Assembly: GCF_024612015.1 (NCBI RefSeq) | Contig: NZ_CP102512.1 | Span: 6,944,001-7,008,000 of the forward strand | Length of the DNA: 64,000 bases | Origin: Streptomyces sp. CA-210063 | GTDB taxonomy: Bacteria > Actinomycetota > Actinomycetes > Streptomycetales > Streptomycetaceae | Direction of reading: 5' to 3' | Shown here: positions 44,270 to 52,866 of the stretch, piece after piece | Numbering within the stretch: the first letter of the stretch is position 1 | Layout: each line of letters begins with the position of its first letter | Made by a program: the position numbers and the translations under genes | The notes under the pieces: generated by a model | Told to the model about the DNA's origin: nothing | The model's database searches: none | What the model saw: the letters and a program-made list of their open reading frames with translations, nothing else

Positions 44270-45886
44270 CACACGTATCGCAGGACCAGGACCAGGACCA
44301 GGACGACCACGCGGCCGAGGCCGACGGCACGGCGACGGCTGAGCACCGCGCTCCTCGCCCTGGGCACGGCAGGCGCCCTGCTCCTCACCGGCTGCGGCGC
44401 GAGCGGCGGCGACAACTCGTCGTCGTACGACCGGGGACAGGCCGACAGCCGCCCCGACGACGGCTTCCCGGCCCCGGCCCCCGAGGGCACCGGCCCCGAC
44501 GAACAGCGGGGCGAGCAGCCGGACGACGAGTCCCGGGACATCGCCCCGTCCCCCGACCACCTCTCCACCTTCGCCCTCGACGTCGACACCGCCTCCTACG
44601 GCTACGCCCGCCGCACCCTGGACGACGGCGGCCTGCCCGACCCGTCGACGGTCCGGCCGGAGGAGTTCGTCAACAGCTTCCGCCAGGACTACGAGCGCCC
44701 CGACGGTGACGGCTTCTCGGTCACCGTCGACGGCGCCCGGACAACCGACGACAGCCATGACGGGGACTGGTCCCTCGTCCGCGTCGGCCTCGCGACCCGC
44801 GCCGCCGAGGGCGACAGTGAACGCCCGCCCGCCGCCCTCACCTTCGTCATCGACGTCTCCGGCTCCATGTCCGAACCGGGCCGCCTCGACCTCGCCCAGG
44901 ACGCACTGCGCACGATGACGAACCGGCTGCGCGACGACGACTCCGTCGCCATCGTCACCTTCAGCGACGAGGCCGAGACCGTCCTGCCGATGACCCGCCT
45001 CGACGACCACCGCGGCCAGATCCGTGAGGCGGTCGACGGCCTGGAACCCACCGACTCCACCAACCTCGCCGCGGGCGTCGAGACCGGCTACGAGACCGCC
45101 GTCGAAGGCCTGCGCAAGGGCGCCACCAACCGTGTCGTGCTCCTGTCCGACGCCCTCGCCAACACCGGCTCCACCGACGCCGACACCATCCTCGAACGCA
45201 TCGCGAGCGAACGCCGCGAGCACGGCATCACCCTCTTCGGCGTCGGCGTGGGCAGCGACTACGGCGACGCCCTGATGGAACAGCTCGCCGACAAGGGCGA
45301 CGGCCACACCACGTACGTCTCCACCGAGGAGGAGGCCGAGAAGGTCTTCTGCGAGGAACTCCCGCGCCATGTCGACCTCACGGCCCGCGACGCCAAGGCC
45401 CAGGTCTCCTTCGACCCGGAGACGGTCGAGGAGTTCCGCCTGATCGGCTACGACAACCGGCAGGTCGCCGACGAGGACTTCCGTGACGACCGCGTCGACG
45501 GCGGCGAGGTGGGCCCCGGCCACACCGTCACCGCCCTCTACGTCGTCCGCACCAAGTCCGGCGCCGAAGGCCACCTCGCCACCGCCACCGTCCGCTGGCT
45601 CGACCCCGACAGCCGCACCCCGCACGAGGAATCAGCCGACCTGGAGGCCTCCTCCCTGCACGGCGACCTGTGGGCCGCCTCCCCGTACGGCCTCCAAGTA
45701 GCCGCCGTGGCCGCCTACTTCGCCGACTCCCTCCGCCAGGAGGACACCCGCTGGTCCGGCCTCCCGGGCCGCCCCTCGATCCGCGAACTGGGCTTCCGCG
45801 CCGACGACTTGGCGAGGGCCCGCGAGGACAAGGACGTGTACGACCTGGCTGACACGATCGAGAGGGCGGACCGGCTGATGGGTTAA
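44267..45886 (+). CDS. von Willebrand factor A domain lipoprotein (YfbK-like)
   Basis: A 539-residue surface protein. Arg/Thr-rich N-terminus, hydrophobic signal and lipobox LLTGC (Cys43) predict a lipoprotein. Then a charged linker, a von Willebrand N-terminal domain (LSTFALDVDTASYGYARRTL), a VWA domain with MIDAS DVSGS at 196-200 (FVIDVSGSMSEPGRLDLAQD), and a C-terminal DUF3520-like region (ARDAKAQVSFDP; AAVAAYFADSLR). The family is thought to bind metal and partner proteins at the membrane; role unknown. The start lies in a strong hairpin. Convergent with the chorismate mutase gene, sharing stop bases. Confidence 0.88.
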   Translation: MHTYRRTRTRTRTTTRPRPTARRRLSTALLALGTAGALLLTGCGASGGDNSSSYDRGQADSRPDDGFPAPAPEGTGPDEQRGEQPDDESRDIAPSPDHLSTFALDVDTASYGYARRTLDDGGLPDPSTVRPEEFVNSFRQDYERPDGDGFSVTVDGARTTDDSHDGDWSLVRVGLATRAAEGDSERPPAALTFVIDVSGSMSEPGRLDLAQDALRTMTNRLRDDDSVAIVTFSDEAETVLPMTRLDDHRGQIREAVDGLEPTDSTNLAAGVETGYETAVEGLRKGATNRVVLLSDALANTGSTDADTILERIASERREHGITLFGVGVGSDYGDALMEQLADKGDGHTTYVSTEEEAEKVFCEELPRHVDLTARDAKAQVSFDPETVEEFRLIGYDNRQVADEDFRDDRVDGGEVGPGHTVTALYVVRTKSGAEGHLATATVRWLDPDSRTPHEESADLEASSLHGDLWAASPYGLQVAAVAAYFADSLRQEDTRWSGLPGRPSIRELGFRADDLARAREDKDVYDLADTIERADRLMG

Positions 45887-46509
45887 AGCTTGTCGTCACA
45901 CACGGACGGCAACGCCCGCGCCAGTCCCTCCCCATGCAGCCGGTCCAGCCGGTGTTCGAACGCCGACCGCACCGCCGCCACCCGCAGCCGAGGCTCGCAC
46001 GACGCCCCGGCTCGCAGGGGCTCCGTGTCCTGGAGCGCGGTCAGCAGCCGCGTGGTGATCCGGTCGAGGACCGGCCGGACGTCCTTCACGAGGTCGGGCC
46101 GCTCGGTCGGCCGCTCCTCCGGGTGAGCGTCCCAGCGGGCGTAAAGGCCGTGCTGCACCAGCTTGTTCGCCTCGATCTGATCCCGGAACACGGCGGTCAC
46201 GGCATCCGGATCGAGGCCGAGCCCCACCGCCCGAGCCGCCACGTCGTCCAGGATCGCCTTCTCCCGCACGGGATCGTCGATCGGCGTGGTCGTGCCGTAC
46301 TTGGCCGCCGCCACCTTGTCCGCGACGAGCAGCCGCTCCGCGAACAGATCCGTCAGCACGGTGAGCGACCGGGCTCCCGCAGCCGTACGAGGGGGAGCGG
46401 AGGAGGACTCGGCGACGGCCGGTACGGCACCGGGCAGAGCCACGGCGGACGCGACACAGACGGAGACACAGGCGGAGATCAGGACGGACCTGAGGCGGTG
46501 GGGGCGCAT
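45883..46509 (-). CDS. Exported chorismate mutase (AroQ-gamma type)
   Basis: A 208-residue protein with a signal peptide (cleavage likely after VAES or AVA) and an all-helical AroQ-gamma chorismate mutase domain: LTDLFAERLLVADKVAAAKY, IDDPVREKAILDDVAARA, VTAVFRDQIEANKLVQHGLY, ARW. These supply the Arg, Lys, Glu and Gln active-site residues. The enzyme converts chorismate to prephenate; exported forms occur in mycobacteria and some streptomycetes, where the purpose is unclear. Two Cys in the tail (ASCEPRL; SVCDDKL) could form a disulfide, as in the secreted M. tuberculosis enzyme. Confidence 0.88.
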   Translation of the reverse strand: MRPHRLRSVLISACVSVCVASAVALPGAVPAVAESSSAPPRTAAGARSLTVLTDLFAERLLVADKVAAAKYGTTTPIDDPVREKAILDDVAARAVGLGLDPDAVTAVFRDQIEANKLVQHGLYARWDAHPEERPTERPDLVKDVRPVLDRITTRLLTALQDTEPLRAGASCEPRLRVAAVRSAFEHRLDRLHGEGLARALPSVCDDKL

Positions 46510-46581
46510 GAACCACGCTTATCACACGCCCCCGACGGTCCTTCGCCCGTCCCCGGAGTCCGCCGCAACCATTGAAAATTC

Positions 46582-46597
46582 CTTACGCACCGGTAAG
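46582..46597. promoter_or_regulatory. Inverted repeat upstream of the acyl-CoA synthetase
   Basis: CTTACGCACCGGTAAG (arms CTTAC/GTAAG) lies in the 133-base gap between the divergent chorismate mutase and acyl-CoA synthetase genes, next to TTGACT. Candidate repressor site. Confidence 0.5.
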
Positions 46598-46642
46598 TTG
46601 ACTCGTCAGTAATGTAGGGGTCGTCGGCCTCGGGGAGCCGTG

Positions 46643-48565
46643 ATGGGCGTACACAAGGACTTGAACCGGGCGAAGCAGCACACCGATCTGGTCGACCGGG
46701 TCAGGGTCGAGGTCGCCAAGGACGCGCAGGGCGTCGTCCGCGAGGCACACACGCCCGCCCTCGCGCCCCGTCCCACGAGCGGCAGCATCGCGGACCTGCC
46801 CTTCGTCAACGCGACCGAGGCCCCCGACGCCGTGGTCCTGCGCCGCGCCGACCACCACGGCACCTATCACCCGGTCACCGCCACCGCCTTCGCCCGCGAG
46901 GTCACCGCCACCGCCAAGGGGTTGATCGCCGCCGGCCTCGAACCGGGCGGCCGCGTCGCGGTGATGTCCCGCACCCGCTACGAGTGGACGGTCCTCGACT
47001 TCGCCGTCTGGGCGGCCGGCGGCCGGTCCGTCCCCATCTACGCCACGTCCTCGCCGGAGCAGATCGAGTGGATCGTCCGGGACTCCGGTTCCCGCTTCGT
47101 GATCGTGGAGACCCCCGAGAACGCGGCCGCCGTCGCCACCGCCACCGCCCGCCACTCCCAGCCCCCGCACGTCTGGCAGCTGGACCAGAAAGCTCTGGCG
47201 CAACTCGCCGACCTGGGCCGGGGCATCCCCGACGACGAGGTCACCAAGCGCCGCGCCGCCCTCACCCCCGACACGGCCGCGACCATCTGCTACACCTCCG
47301 GCACCACCGGCCGCCCCAAGGGCTGCGTCCTCACCCACGCCAACCTCCACGCGGAGGCGGCGAACACGGTCGAACTGCTCCACCCGGTCTTCATGGCGGT
47401 CACCGGCCAGACCGCCTCGACCCTGCTCTTCCTCCCGCTGGCCCACATCCTCGGCCGTACGATCCAGATCGCCTGCCTGATGGCCCGCATCGAGATCGGC
47501 CACTGCCCGAGCATCAAGCCCGACGAACTCCGGCCCGCGCTCAAGAAGTTCCGCCCCACCTTCCTCGTCGGCGTCCCGTACCTCTTCGAGCGGATCCACG
47601 CCACCGGCCGCGCCACCGCCGAACGCATCGGCCGCGGCGCCTCCTTCGACCGCGCCCACCGCCTCGGCGTCCGCTTCGCCCGCGCCCACCTCGACAAGTT
47701 CCTGGACAGGGGCCCCGGCCCGACCCCCGCCCTGTACGCCGCCTGGGCCCTGTACGACCTGCTGGTCTACCGCCGCATCCGCAAGGAACTCGGCGGCCGT
47801 ATGCGCTACGCCATCAGCGGCGGCTCCCCGCTCGACCGCGACCTCAACCTCTTCTTCTACGCCGCCGGGATCATCGTCTACGAGGGCTACGGCCTCACCG
47901 AGACCACCGCGGCCGCCACCATCGTCCCGCCCCTCAAACCTCGCCCCGGCACCGTCGGCCAGCCCGTCCCCGGCACCGCGATCCGCATCGCCGACGACGG
48001 CGAGGTCCTCATCAAGGGCTCCATCGTCTTCGGCACCTACTGGAACGACCCGGCCGCCACCGGCGCCGCCCTCACCGACGACTGGTTCGCCACCGGCGAC
48101 CTCGGCGCGCTCGACGAGGACGGCTATCTCACCATCACCGGCCGCAAGAAGGACATCCTCGTCACCTCCGGCGGCAAGAACGTCTCCCCGGCCGTCCTGG
48201 AGGACCGCCTGCGCAGCCGCCCCCCGGTCGGCCAGTGCATCGTCGTCGGCGACAACCGCCCCTTCGTCGCCGCCCTCATCACCCTCGACCCCGAGGACGT
48301 CACCCACTGGCTCCACGTCAACGGGATGCCCGCGGACACCCCGCCGGCCGAGTTGGTCCACGACCCGAGGATGCGCGCCGACGTGCGGAAGGCCGTGGAG
48401 TACGCGAACCAGGCGGTATCCCGGGCCGAGTCCATTCGTGAGTTCCGACTGGTGGAGGGGCATTTCACCGAGGAGAACGGACTGCTCACACCGTCCCTCA
48501 AGATCAAGCGCCACCAAGTGACGGCGGAGTACGCGGCGGAGATCGAGGCGCTGTACGGCGCTTGA
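46643..48565 (+). CDS. Long-chain fatty acyl-CoA synthetase (FadD15-like)
   Basis: A 640-residue adenylate-forming enzyme. AMP-binding P-loop [57 protein letters not shown] and the C-terminal GRKKDILVTSGGKNVSP. It activates long-chain fatty acids via acyl-AMP to acyl-CoA for degradation or lipid synthesis. GGGGAG is 6 bases upstream of the ATG; a GTG three bases earlier is possible. Monocistronic. Confidence 0.92.
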   Translation: MGVHKDLNRAKQHTDLVDRVRVEVAKDAQGVVREAHTPALAPRPTSGSIADLPFVNATEAPDAVVLRRADHHGTYHPVTATAFAREVTATAKGLIAAGLEPGGRVAVMSRTRYEWTVLDFAVWAAGGRSVPIYATSSPEQIEWIVRDSGSRFVIVETPENAAAVATATARHSQPPHVWQLDQKALAQLADLGRGIPDDEVTKRRAALTPDTAATICYTSGTTGRPKGCVLTHANLHAEAANTVELLHPVFMAVTGQTASTLLFLPLAHILGRTIQIACLMARIEIGHCPSIKPDELRPALKKFRPTFLVGVPYLFERIHATGRATAERIGRGASFDRAHRLGVRFARAHLDKFLDRGPGPTPALYAAWALYDLLVYRRIRKELGGRMRYAISGGSPLDRDLNLFFYAAGIIVYEGYGLTETTAAATIVPPLKPRPGTVGQPVPGTAIRIADDGEVLIKGSIVFGTYWNDPAATGAALTDDWFATGDLGALDEDGYLTITGRKKDILVTSGGKNVSPAVLEDRLRSRPPVGQCIVVGDNRPFVAALITLDPEDVTHWLHVNGMPADTPPAELVHDPRMRADVRKAVEYANQAVSRAESIREFRLVEGHFTEENGLLTPSLKIKRHQVTAEYAAEIEALYGA

Positions 48566-48818
48566 GGCGTCCTACGACCTCGCCATGCCGACGTAGTCGT
48601 TGTGTCCGCTGCGCGGTGTTCGCATGCGATCCGCCGTTGTGCTGCGTTCGGGTGTCTCCGGTGCGGCGTTCGGGTGAATTCCCAAGCGCGCCATGTTCCG
48701 TGGTTTCTTCATTCGTCTATCCCTCGTTTACAGCCTGCAGGTCATGGTGCGAGCCGTTCAAGCTGTGCTCGCTCGGTTTCGGCCGTCATGGGTGCATGAC
48801 CGCAAAGAAGGGAAACAC
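48566..48818 (+). promoter_or_regulatory. Upstream region of the short chaplin gene
   Basis: This 253-base stretch holds no convincing gene. It is less GC-rich toward the start codon and presumably carries the developmental chaplin promoter and leader, but I cannot assign a sigma-factor match by eye. Confidence 0.5.
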
Positions 48819-49052
48819 GTGAAGCTCAAGAAGGGCGCTGCAGCCGCCGCCGGTGCGATCATGGTTATCGGCGCGGCCACTCCGGCCGTAGCCGACGCGG
48901 ACGCCAAGGGGTTCGCCGCCGGATCCCCGGGTGTTCTTTCCGGCAATGTGGTCCAGGTCCCCGTGCATGTTCCCATCAACGTGTGCGGCAACACCGTCAA
49001 TATCGTCGGACTGCTGAACCCGGCGGCCGGCAACGTGTGCATCAACAAGTGA
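48819..49052 (+). CDS. chpH: Short chaplin
   Basis: A 77-residue secreted hydrophobic protein that forms amyloid fibres on aerial hyphae. GTG start (KLKKGAAAAAG follows) with GGGAA 4 bases upstream; signal peptide to about residue 26 (VADADAKG). One chaplin domain (FAAGSPGVLSGNVVQVPVHV, PINVCGNTVNIVGLLNPAAG, NVCINK) with the two conserved Cys of disulfide-forming short chaplins. It is followed by a long chaplin, the chpH-chpC arrangement of S. coelicolor, which is the basis for the symbol. Confidence 0.9.
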   Translation: MKLKKGAAAAAGAIMVIGAATPAVADADAKGFAAGSPGVLSGNVVQVPVHVPINVCGNTVNIVGLLNPAAGNVCINK

Positions 49053-49160
49053 TGTAGCGGGGCAGCCACCCCGATTGTGTCTCGGCCGGCCTTGGCCCGT
49101 TTCTACGGTGCCAAGGCCGGCCTTTCCCCCTTCTGGAACAAGCAGGAAGACAACAAGATA

Positions 49161-50057
49161 GTGCGACAGACCCTGAGTAAGGGAATGGTGGCGGCGGCGG
49201 CCGCGACGGGCATTCTTTCCCTGTACAGCTCCTCGGCGCTCGCGGACTCGGGCGCGCACGGCGTGGCCGAAGGCTCGCCCGGCGTCCTGTCGGGCAACAA
49301 CGTCCAGGTTCCCGTGCACGTTCCCATCAACGCCTGCGGTAACACCGTCGACGTCGTCGGTGTCGGCAACCCGGCCTTCGGCAACGCCTGTGTCAACGAA
49401 AGCTCGACGTCACCGGAGTTCCACGAGGCTCCCGCCCACGGCACTTCCGGGCACGACGACGGGAAGGGAGCGCACGGACCCTCGGACGAGCACGGTCCCT
49501 CGGACGAGCACGGTCCCTCAGGCCCGCACAAACACGCGGGGGAGCATGGTCACGCTGAGGGGCACGCTCCCTGGGACGCGCCCGTCTCCGCGGAGGAGCA
49601 CGATTCCTCGGACTCGCACAAGGCCTCTGGTGCCTCGGCGCACGGCGTGGCCGAAGGCTCGCCCGGCGTCCTGTCGGGAAACAACGTCCAGGTGCCGGTG
49701 GACATCCCGGTCAACGTCTGTGGGAACACCGTGGACGTGCTCGCCGCGCTCAACCCCGCGTTCGGCAACGAGTGCGTCAACGCCGGGTCGCCGAAGGGTC
49801 CCGAGGCTCCCCCCACGGAGCACCGCGACACCCCGCCGGACGAGCCTCAGCACCAGCCGCCCACGACCCCTCGGGTGACTCCGCCCGCCAAGCCGCCCAC
49901 GACCCCACCGGGCAAGCCTGTCATCACCCCACCGGGGACGCCGACCATGGCGGAGACCGGCAGTGACGGTCTGCTCGCGACCTCGGCCGCCAGCGCCGCG
50001 CTGCTCGCGGGCGGGGCCATCCTGTACCGGCGGCGCCGAGTGTCCTCCCGCCGGTGA
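49161..50057 (+). CDS. chpC: Long chaplin, two chaplin domains with sortase signal
   Basis: A 298-residue protein. GTG start (RQTLSKGMV), signal peptide to about residue 29, chaplin domain 1 (31-79), a His/Gly/Ser-rich spacer with DEHGPS repeats, chaplin domain 2 (159-207), a Pro/Thr wall-spanning region (APPTEHRD to TPPGTP) and a sorting signal MAETG (263-267) followed by a hydrophobic helix and RRRRVSSRR. The LAXTG-like motif fits streptomycete class E sortases, which would anchor it to the wall so short chaplins can assemble. Domain copies share a 41-base identical DNA run. Confidence 0.92.
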   Translation: MRQTLSKGMVAAAAATGILSLYSSSALADSGAHGVAEGSPGVLSGNNVQVPVHVPINACGNTVDVVGVGNPAFGNACVNESSTSPEFHEAPAHGTSGHDDGKGAHGPSDEHGPSDEHGPSGPHKHAGEHGHAEGHAPWDAPVSAEEHDSSDSHKASGASAHGVAEGSPGVLSGNNVQVPVDIPVNVCGNTVDVLAALNPAFGNECVNAGSPKGPEAPPTEHRDTPPDEPQHQPPTTPRVTPPAKPPTTPPGKPVITPPGTPTMAETGSDGLLATSAASAALLAGGAILYRRRRVSSRR

Positions 50058-50110
50058 CGCCACGGGTGCCGGACGCTCAGCGTCCGGCACCCGAGGCCCT
50101 GCGGCCCGCC

Positions 50111-51379
50111 TCAACTCCGGATGACGACCCCGGTCCCGGCCAGCCGCACCCCGCCTCCCGGCGCCGGGATTCGGCTGCCCGAATCTCCCGAGCGCAGTCG
50201 CCGCCGTACCCCCCTTACCAGCGTCCCCGCCGTGAACGTCGCGCCGTGCACGAAGCGCATCGCGGGGCCGAAGCCGGAGGCCGTCGTCAGGCCCGCGAAG
50301 AACAGTCCGGGTACCGACGACTCGAAGTCCCGCCCGACCGCGGGCGAACCGTCGGACACGGCCTCCAGGCCTCCGCGAACATTCTCCGCCAGGAGTCCCA
50401 GCCGGCCGCAGGTGGCCCGGAAACCGGTGGCCGCGATGACGTGGTCGGTTTCCAGAGACGTCGGCTCACCACTCCGGCCCACCGTCTCCAGCCGTACGCG
50501 GCCGCCGGACTCGTACGCGGACGTGATCCGCTGCCCCAGCCGCACCTCGACGACCGGCTCGAACCGCTCGCGCACCCACCAGGCGCCCGCCGGGCCGAGG
50601 GCGGTCTCCGCGATGTGTGCCCGTCTGGCCTCCGGGAGGAGGCGGAACCAGGCCGGCCGCTCGGAGTAGAGCCAGTTGCGCCAGCCGCAGCCCAGACCGC
50701 TGAGCGGAGAGCGGACCGACTGCCATGGCGAGCGCTCCCGGGGCGAGGGAACGTCGTTCCAGTTCAGGTGCGGCGCCCGGGCCAACACCCGGGCTCGGGT
50801 GCCCTGTTCGGCGAGAATCGCGGCCGTCTCCAACGCCGCCTGTCCGCCGCCGATCACCGTGACGTCCCGGCCCCGGAAGCGCTCGAGGTCACTGTGGTCG
50901 CTGCTGTGCGAAACATGGATAGGCGTCAACGTTTTGAGTGTGGACGGCACTTCGGTGAACGGCAGGACGCCGATGGCCAGCGCCACCGTCCTCGCGCGCA
51001 GCGCCTCACCGTCGTCCAGGAGCGCTTCGAAACCGCCGGGGCAGAACCGGAGCGCCCTCACCATCCTTTCGTCGACGGGCGGTACGGCGTGGCGCGCGAA
51101 CCACAGGCCGTACGAGGCGAAGGTCTCGACCGGGATCGGCTCGCCGTGCCGGGCCGTCATGCCCTGCTCCGCGCAGTACACGTCCAGGCGCCACTTGCCC
51201 TGCGGGTCCGAGAGGTTGGAAGCCCACGGCTCCGACTTCAGGAACATGCCACGGGGCATGTGGTCGCGCCAGGACGCCATGGGCCGTCCGACGACGCGCA
51301 GGTTCAGCCCGGCGGCTGCGGCATGGGACGCGATGGACAGTCCATAGGGTCCGGCACCCACCACCAGCAGGTCGTACAT
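50111..51379 (-). CDS. FAD/NAD(P)-dependent oxidoreductase
   Basis: A 422-residue two-dinucleotide-binding enzyme. N-terminal FAD motif VVGAGPYGLSIASHAAAAG, second nucleotide motif VIGGGQAALETAAILAEQG, and a late ATGFRATCGRL FAD-contact region. It resembles monooxygenase-like (lysine/ornithine hydroxylase or lysidine-type) proteins but substrate is not evident. It follows the ATP-grasp gene by 33 bases on the same strand, so the two probably modify a common small metabolite or sugar. Confidence 0.8.
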   Translation of the reverse strand: MYDLLVVGAGPYGLSIASHAAAAGLNLRVVGRPMASWRDHMPRGMFLKSEPWASNLSDPQGKWRLDVYCAEQGMTARHGEPIPVETFASYGLWFARHAVPPVDERMVRALRFCPGGFEALLDDGEALRARTVALAIGVLPFTEVPSTLKTLTPIHVSHSSDHSDLERFRGRDVTVIGGGQAALETAAILAEQGTRARVLARAPHLNWNDVPSPRERSPWQSVRSPLSGLGCGWRNWLYSERPAWFRLLPEARRAHIAETALGPAGAWWVRERFEPVVEVRLGQRITSAYESGGRVRLETVGRSGEPTSLETDHVIAATGFRATCGRLGLLAENVRGGLEAVSDGSPAVGRDFESSVPGLFFAGLTTASGFGPAMRFVHGATFTAGTLVRGVRRRLRSGDSGSRIPAPGGGVRLAGTGVVIRS

Positions 51380-51412
51380 CAGCAGTTACTCGCTCTCTAG
51401 TCAGTCAGTCGG

Positions 51413-52687
51413 TCAGTCGGTCGGGGGCGTCGGGGACGTCGGGGACGGCAGGGAGGTCGAGGACGGTGGGGATGCCGGGGCGCCTGCCTGCCGTACGATC
51501 CGCACTTCGGGAGCGGGGCGCCGGTCCGACAGGCTCCGGGCCGCGTGCCGGCACCACAGCGCCCACAGCGCGAAGCTGGGCGCGAGGTCGTCCCGGGCGT
51601 GCCAGGCGAACTCGCGCCCCCGGCGCGGACGCAGCGCGGCCAGCGGCGCGTAGTTCTCGACGACGAAGTCCCGGCCGGGCAGCGGGTCTCCGTCCGGGAT
51701 CGGGCGGCGCGTCAGATCCAGATGCAGGGCTCGGACGACATCCACTCCGGCCGTGTCCGTGAAGAGCCGGAACTGGGCGCCGGGACGCGGGTTGAAGTCG
51801 AGCAGGTGGTACGCGTGCGTCGTGCCGTCCCTGCGGAAATCGAGGTCGAAGACTCCCCGGAAGCCGAGCGCGCCCACCAGTCGCTCTGCCAGCGCCTGTA
51901 CCTCGGGGTTCGGCGTCCAGCACCCCACGGTGGTCAGACCCGCGCCGCGCGGCCAAGCACGCTGTTTGCGGCCGGGGCCTCCGCCGCGTACCACGCCGGC
52001 CCGGTCGACGTACCCGTGGAAGAACCAGTCACGGTCCGGCCCCGGGGGCAGATACGCCTGGAGCAGCAGCCGGCTGCCCGCCTCTTCCGTCCGCCGGAAC
52101 AGTGCCTGAGCCTCCTCCGGGGAGTGCACCACCATCGTGCTGCGCAACCCCGACCCGCCGGGTACCCGCCATGGGCGGCTCCACTTCGCCACCAGAGGGA
52201 GCCCCAGCTGCCAGGCGAAGGCGGCCGTTTGGGCCACGCTGTCCGGGACCAGGGTCACCGGATGCGGAACGCCCACGCGTCCGCACAGGGTGGCGAGCTC
52301 CGCCTTGTCGGCCACCCGCTCGGCGAGACCGACGGGCTGGTCGGGGAGCAGATAGCCGTACGCGAGTTCCGCACCCAGGCGGCACACCGCGATGGCGCTC
52401 GCGTCGTCCATGGGGATCAGGACGGAGCGCCGGCCGATCCGGGCGGCCACCCGGCGCAGGACGGCGGCGATCTCCGCAGTCGACGCACCGGGCGCCGGCG
52501 GGGAGTGCGTGTCGGTCACGAAACGCGATCGGGTGTGGGGGCTGCCGGCGGAATCAGCGATCACGTGCACCTCCACACCGGCTCGGCCCAGGGTGCGTAC
52601 GGCCCCCAGCGTTCCGTGGTGGAAGGGATTCCGGTCGATCCGCAGCAGAACGGCGGGGACGCGGATGTCGAGCAGTGACACGGACAT
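51413..52687 (-). CDS. ATP-grasp ligase
   Basis: A 424-residue protein with an ATP-grasp fold: pre-ATP domain (AVRTLGRAGVEVHVIADSAG), ATP lid and Lys (QLGLPLVAKWSRPW), LLLQAYLPPG and the metal-binding LDFNPRPGAQFRLF. The family joins a carboxylate to an amine or similar nucleophile through an acyl-phosphate. A GTG at 52681 with AAGGA 7 bases upstream may be the real start, two codons inside the ATG at 52687. Pro/Thr/Ser-rich tail. A perfect 24-base inverted repeat begins 10 bases upstream. Confidence 0.82.
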   Translation of the reverse strand: MSVSLLDIRVPAVLLRIDRNPFHHGTLGAVRTLGRAGVEVHVIADSAGSPHTRSRFVTDTHSPPAPGASTAEIAAVLRRVAARIGRRSVLIPMDDASAIAVCRLGAELAYGYLLPDQPVGLAERVADKAELATLCGRVGVPHPVTLVPDSVAQTAAFAWQLGLPLVAKWSRPWRVPGGSGLRSTMVVHSPEEAQALFRRTEEAGSRLLLQAYLPPGPDRDWFFHGYVDRAGVVRGGGPGRKQRAWPRGAGLTTVGCWTPNPEVQALAERLVGALGFRGVFDLDFRRDGTTHAYHLLDFNPRPGAQFRLFTDTAGVDVVRALHLDLTRRPIPDGDPLPGRDFVVENYAPLAALRPRRGREFAWHARDDLAPSFALWALWCRHAARSLSDRRPAPEVRIVRQAGAPASPPSSTSLPSPTSPTPPTD

Positions 52688-52697
52688 TTCCTTTCAG

Positions 52698-52749
52698 GTC
52701 GTTCGGGTGGTCGGACCACCCGCACGGGTGGTCCGACCACCCGAACGAC
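52698..52749. repeat. Perfect 24-base inverted repeat between divergent genes
   Basis: Arms 52698-52721 and 52726-52749 are exact complements, loop GCAC. Each arm includes a GGGTGGTC/GACCACCC semi-palindrome, so the element has two levels of symmetry. It sits between the divergent ATP-grasp and GH26-like genes. Confidence 0.92.
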
Positions 52750-52866
52750 GGAGCTTCGGCTGGCGGACTCCGTATTCATATGACTGTGTGTCAGTAGGTG
52801 AGAAGCAAAAGCAGTGGAAGCGGAAGCAGCCGGGGGACAGCGCAGGAGCGGCGGAAAGGAGTGGAC

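Noticed and set aside
48693..49052. Longer form of the short chaplin from an upstream ATG
   Set aside because: It adds 42 residues before the signal peptide; the GTG at 48819 has a ribosome site and gives a normal signal sequence.
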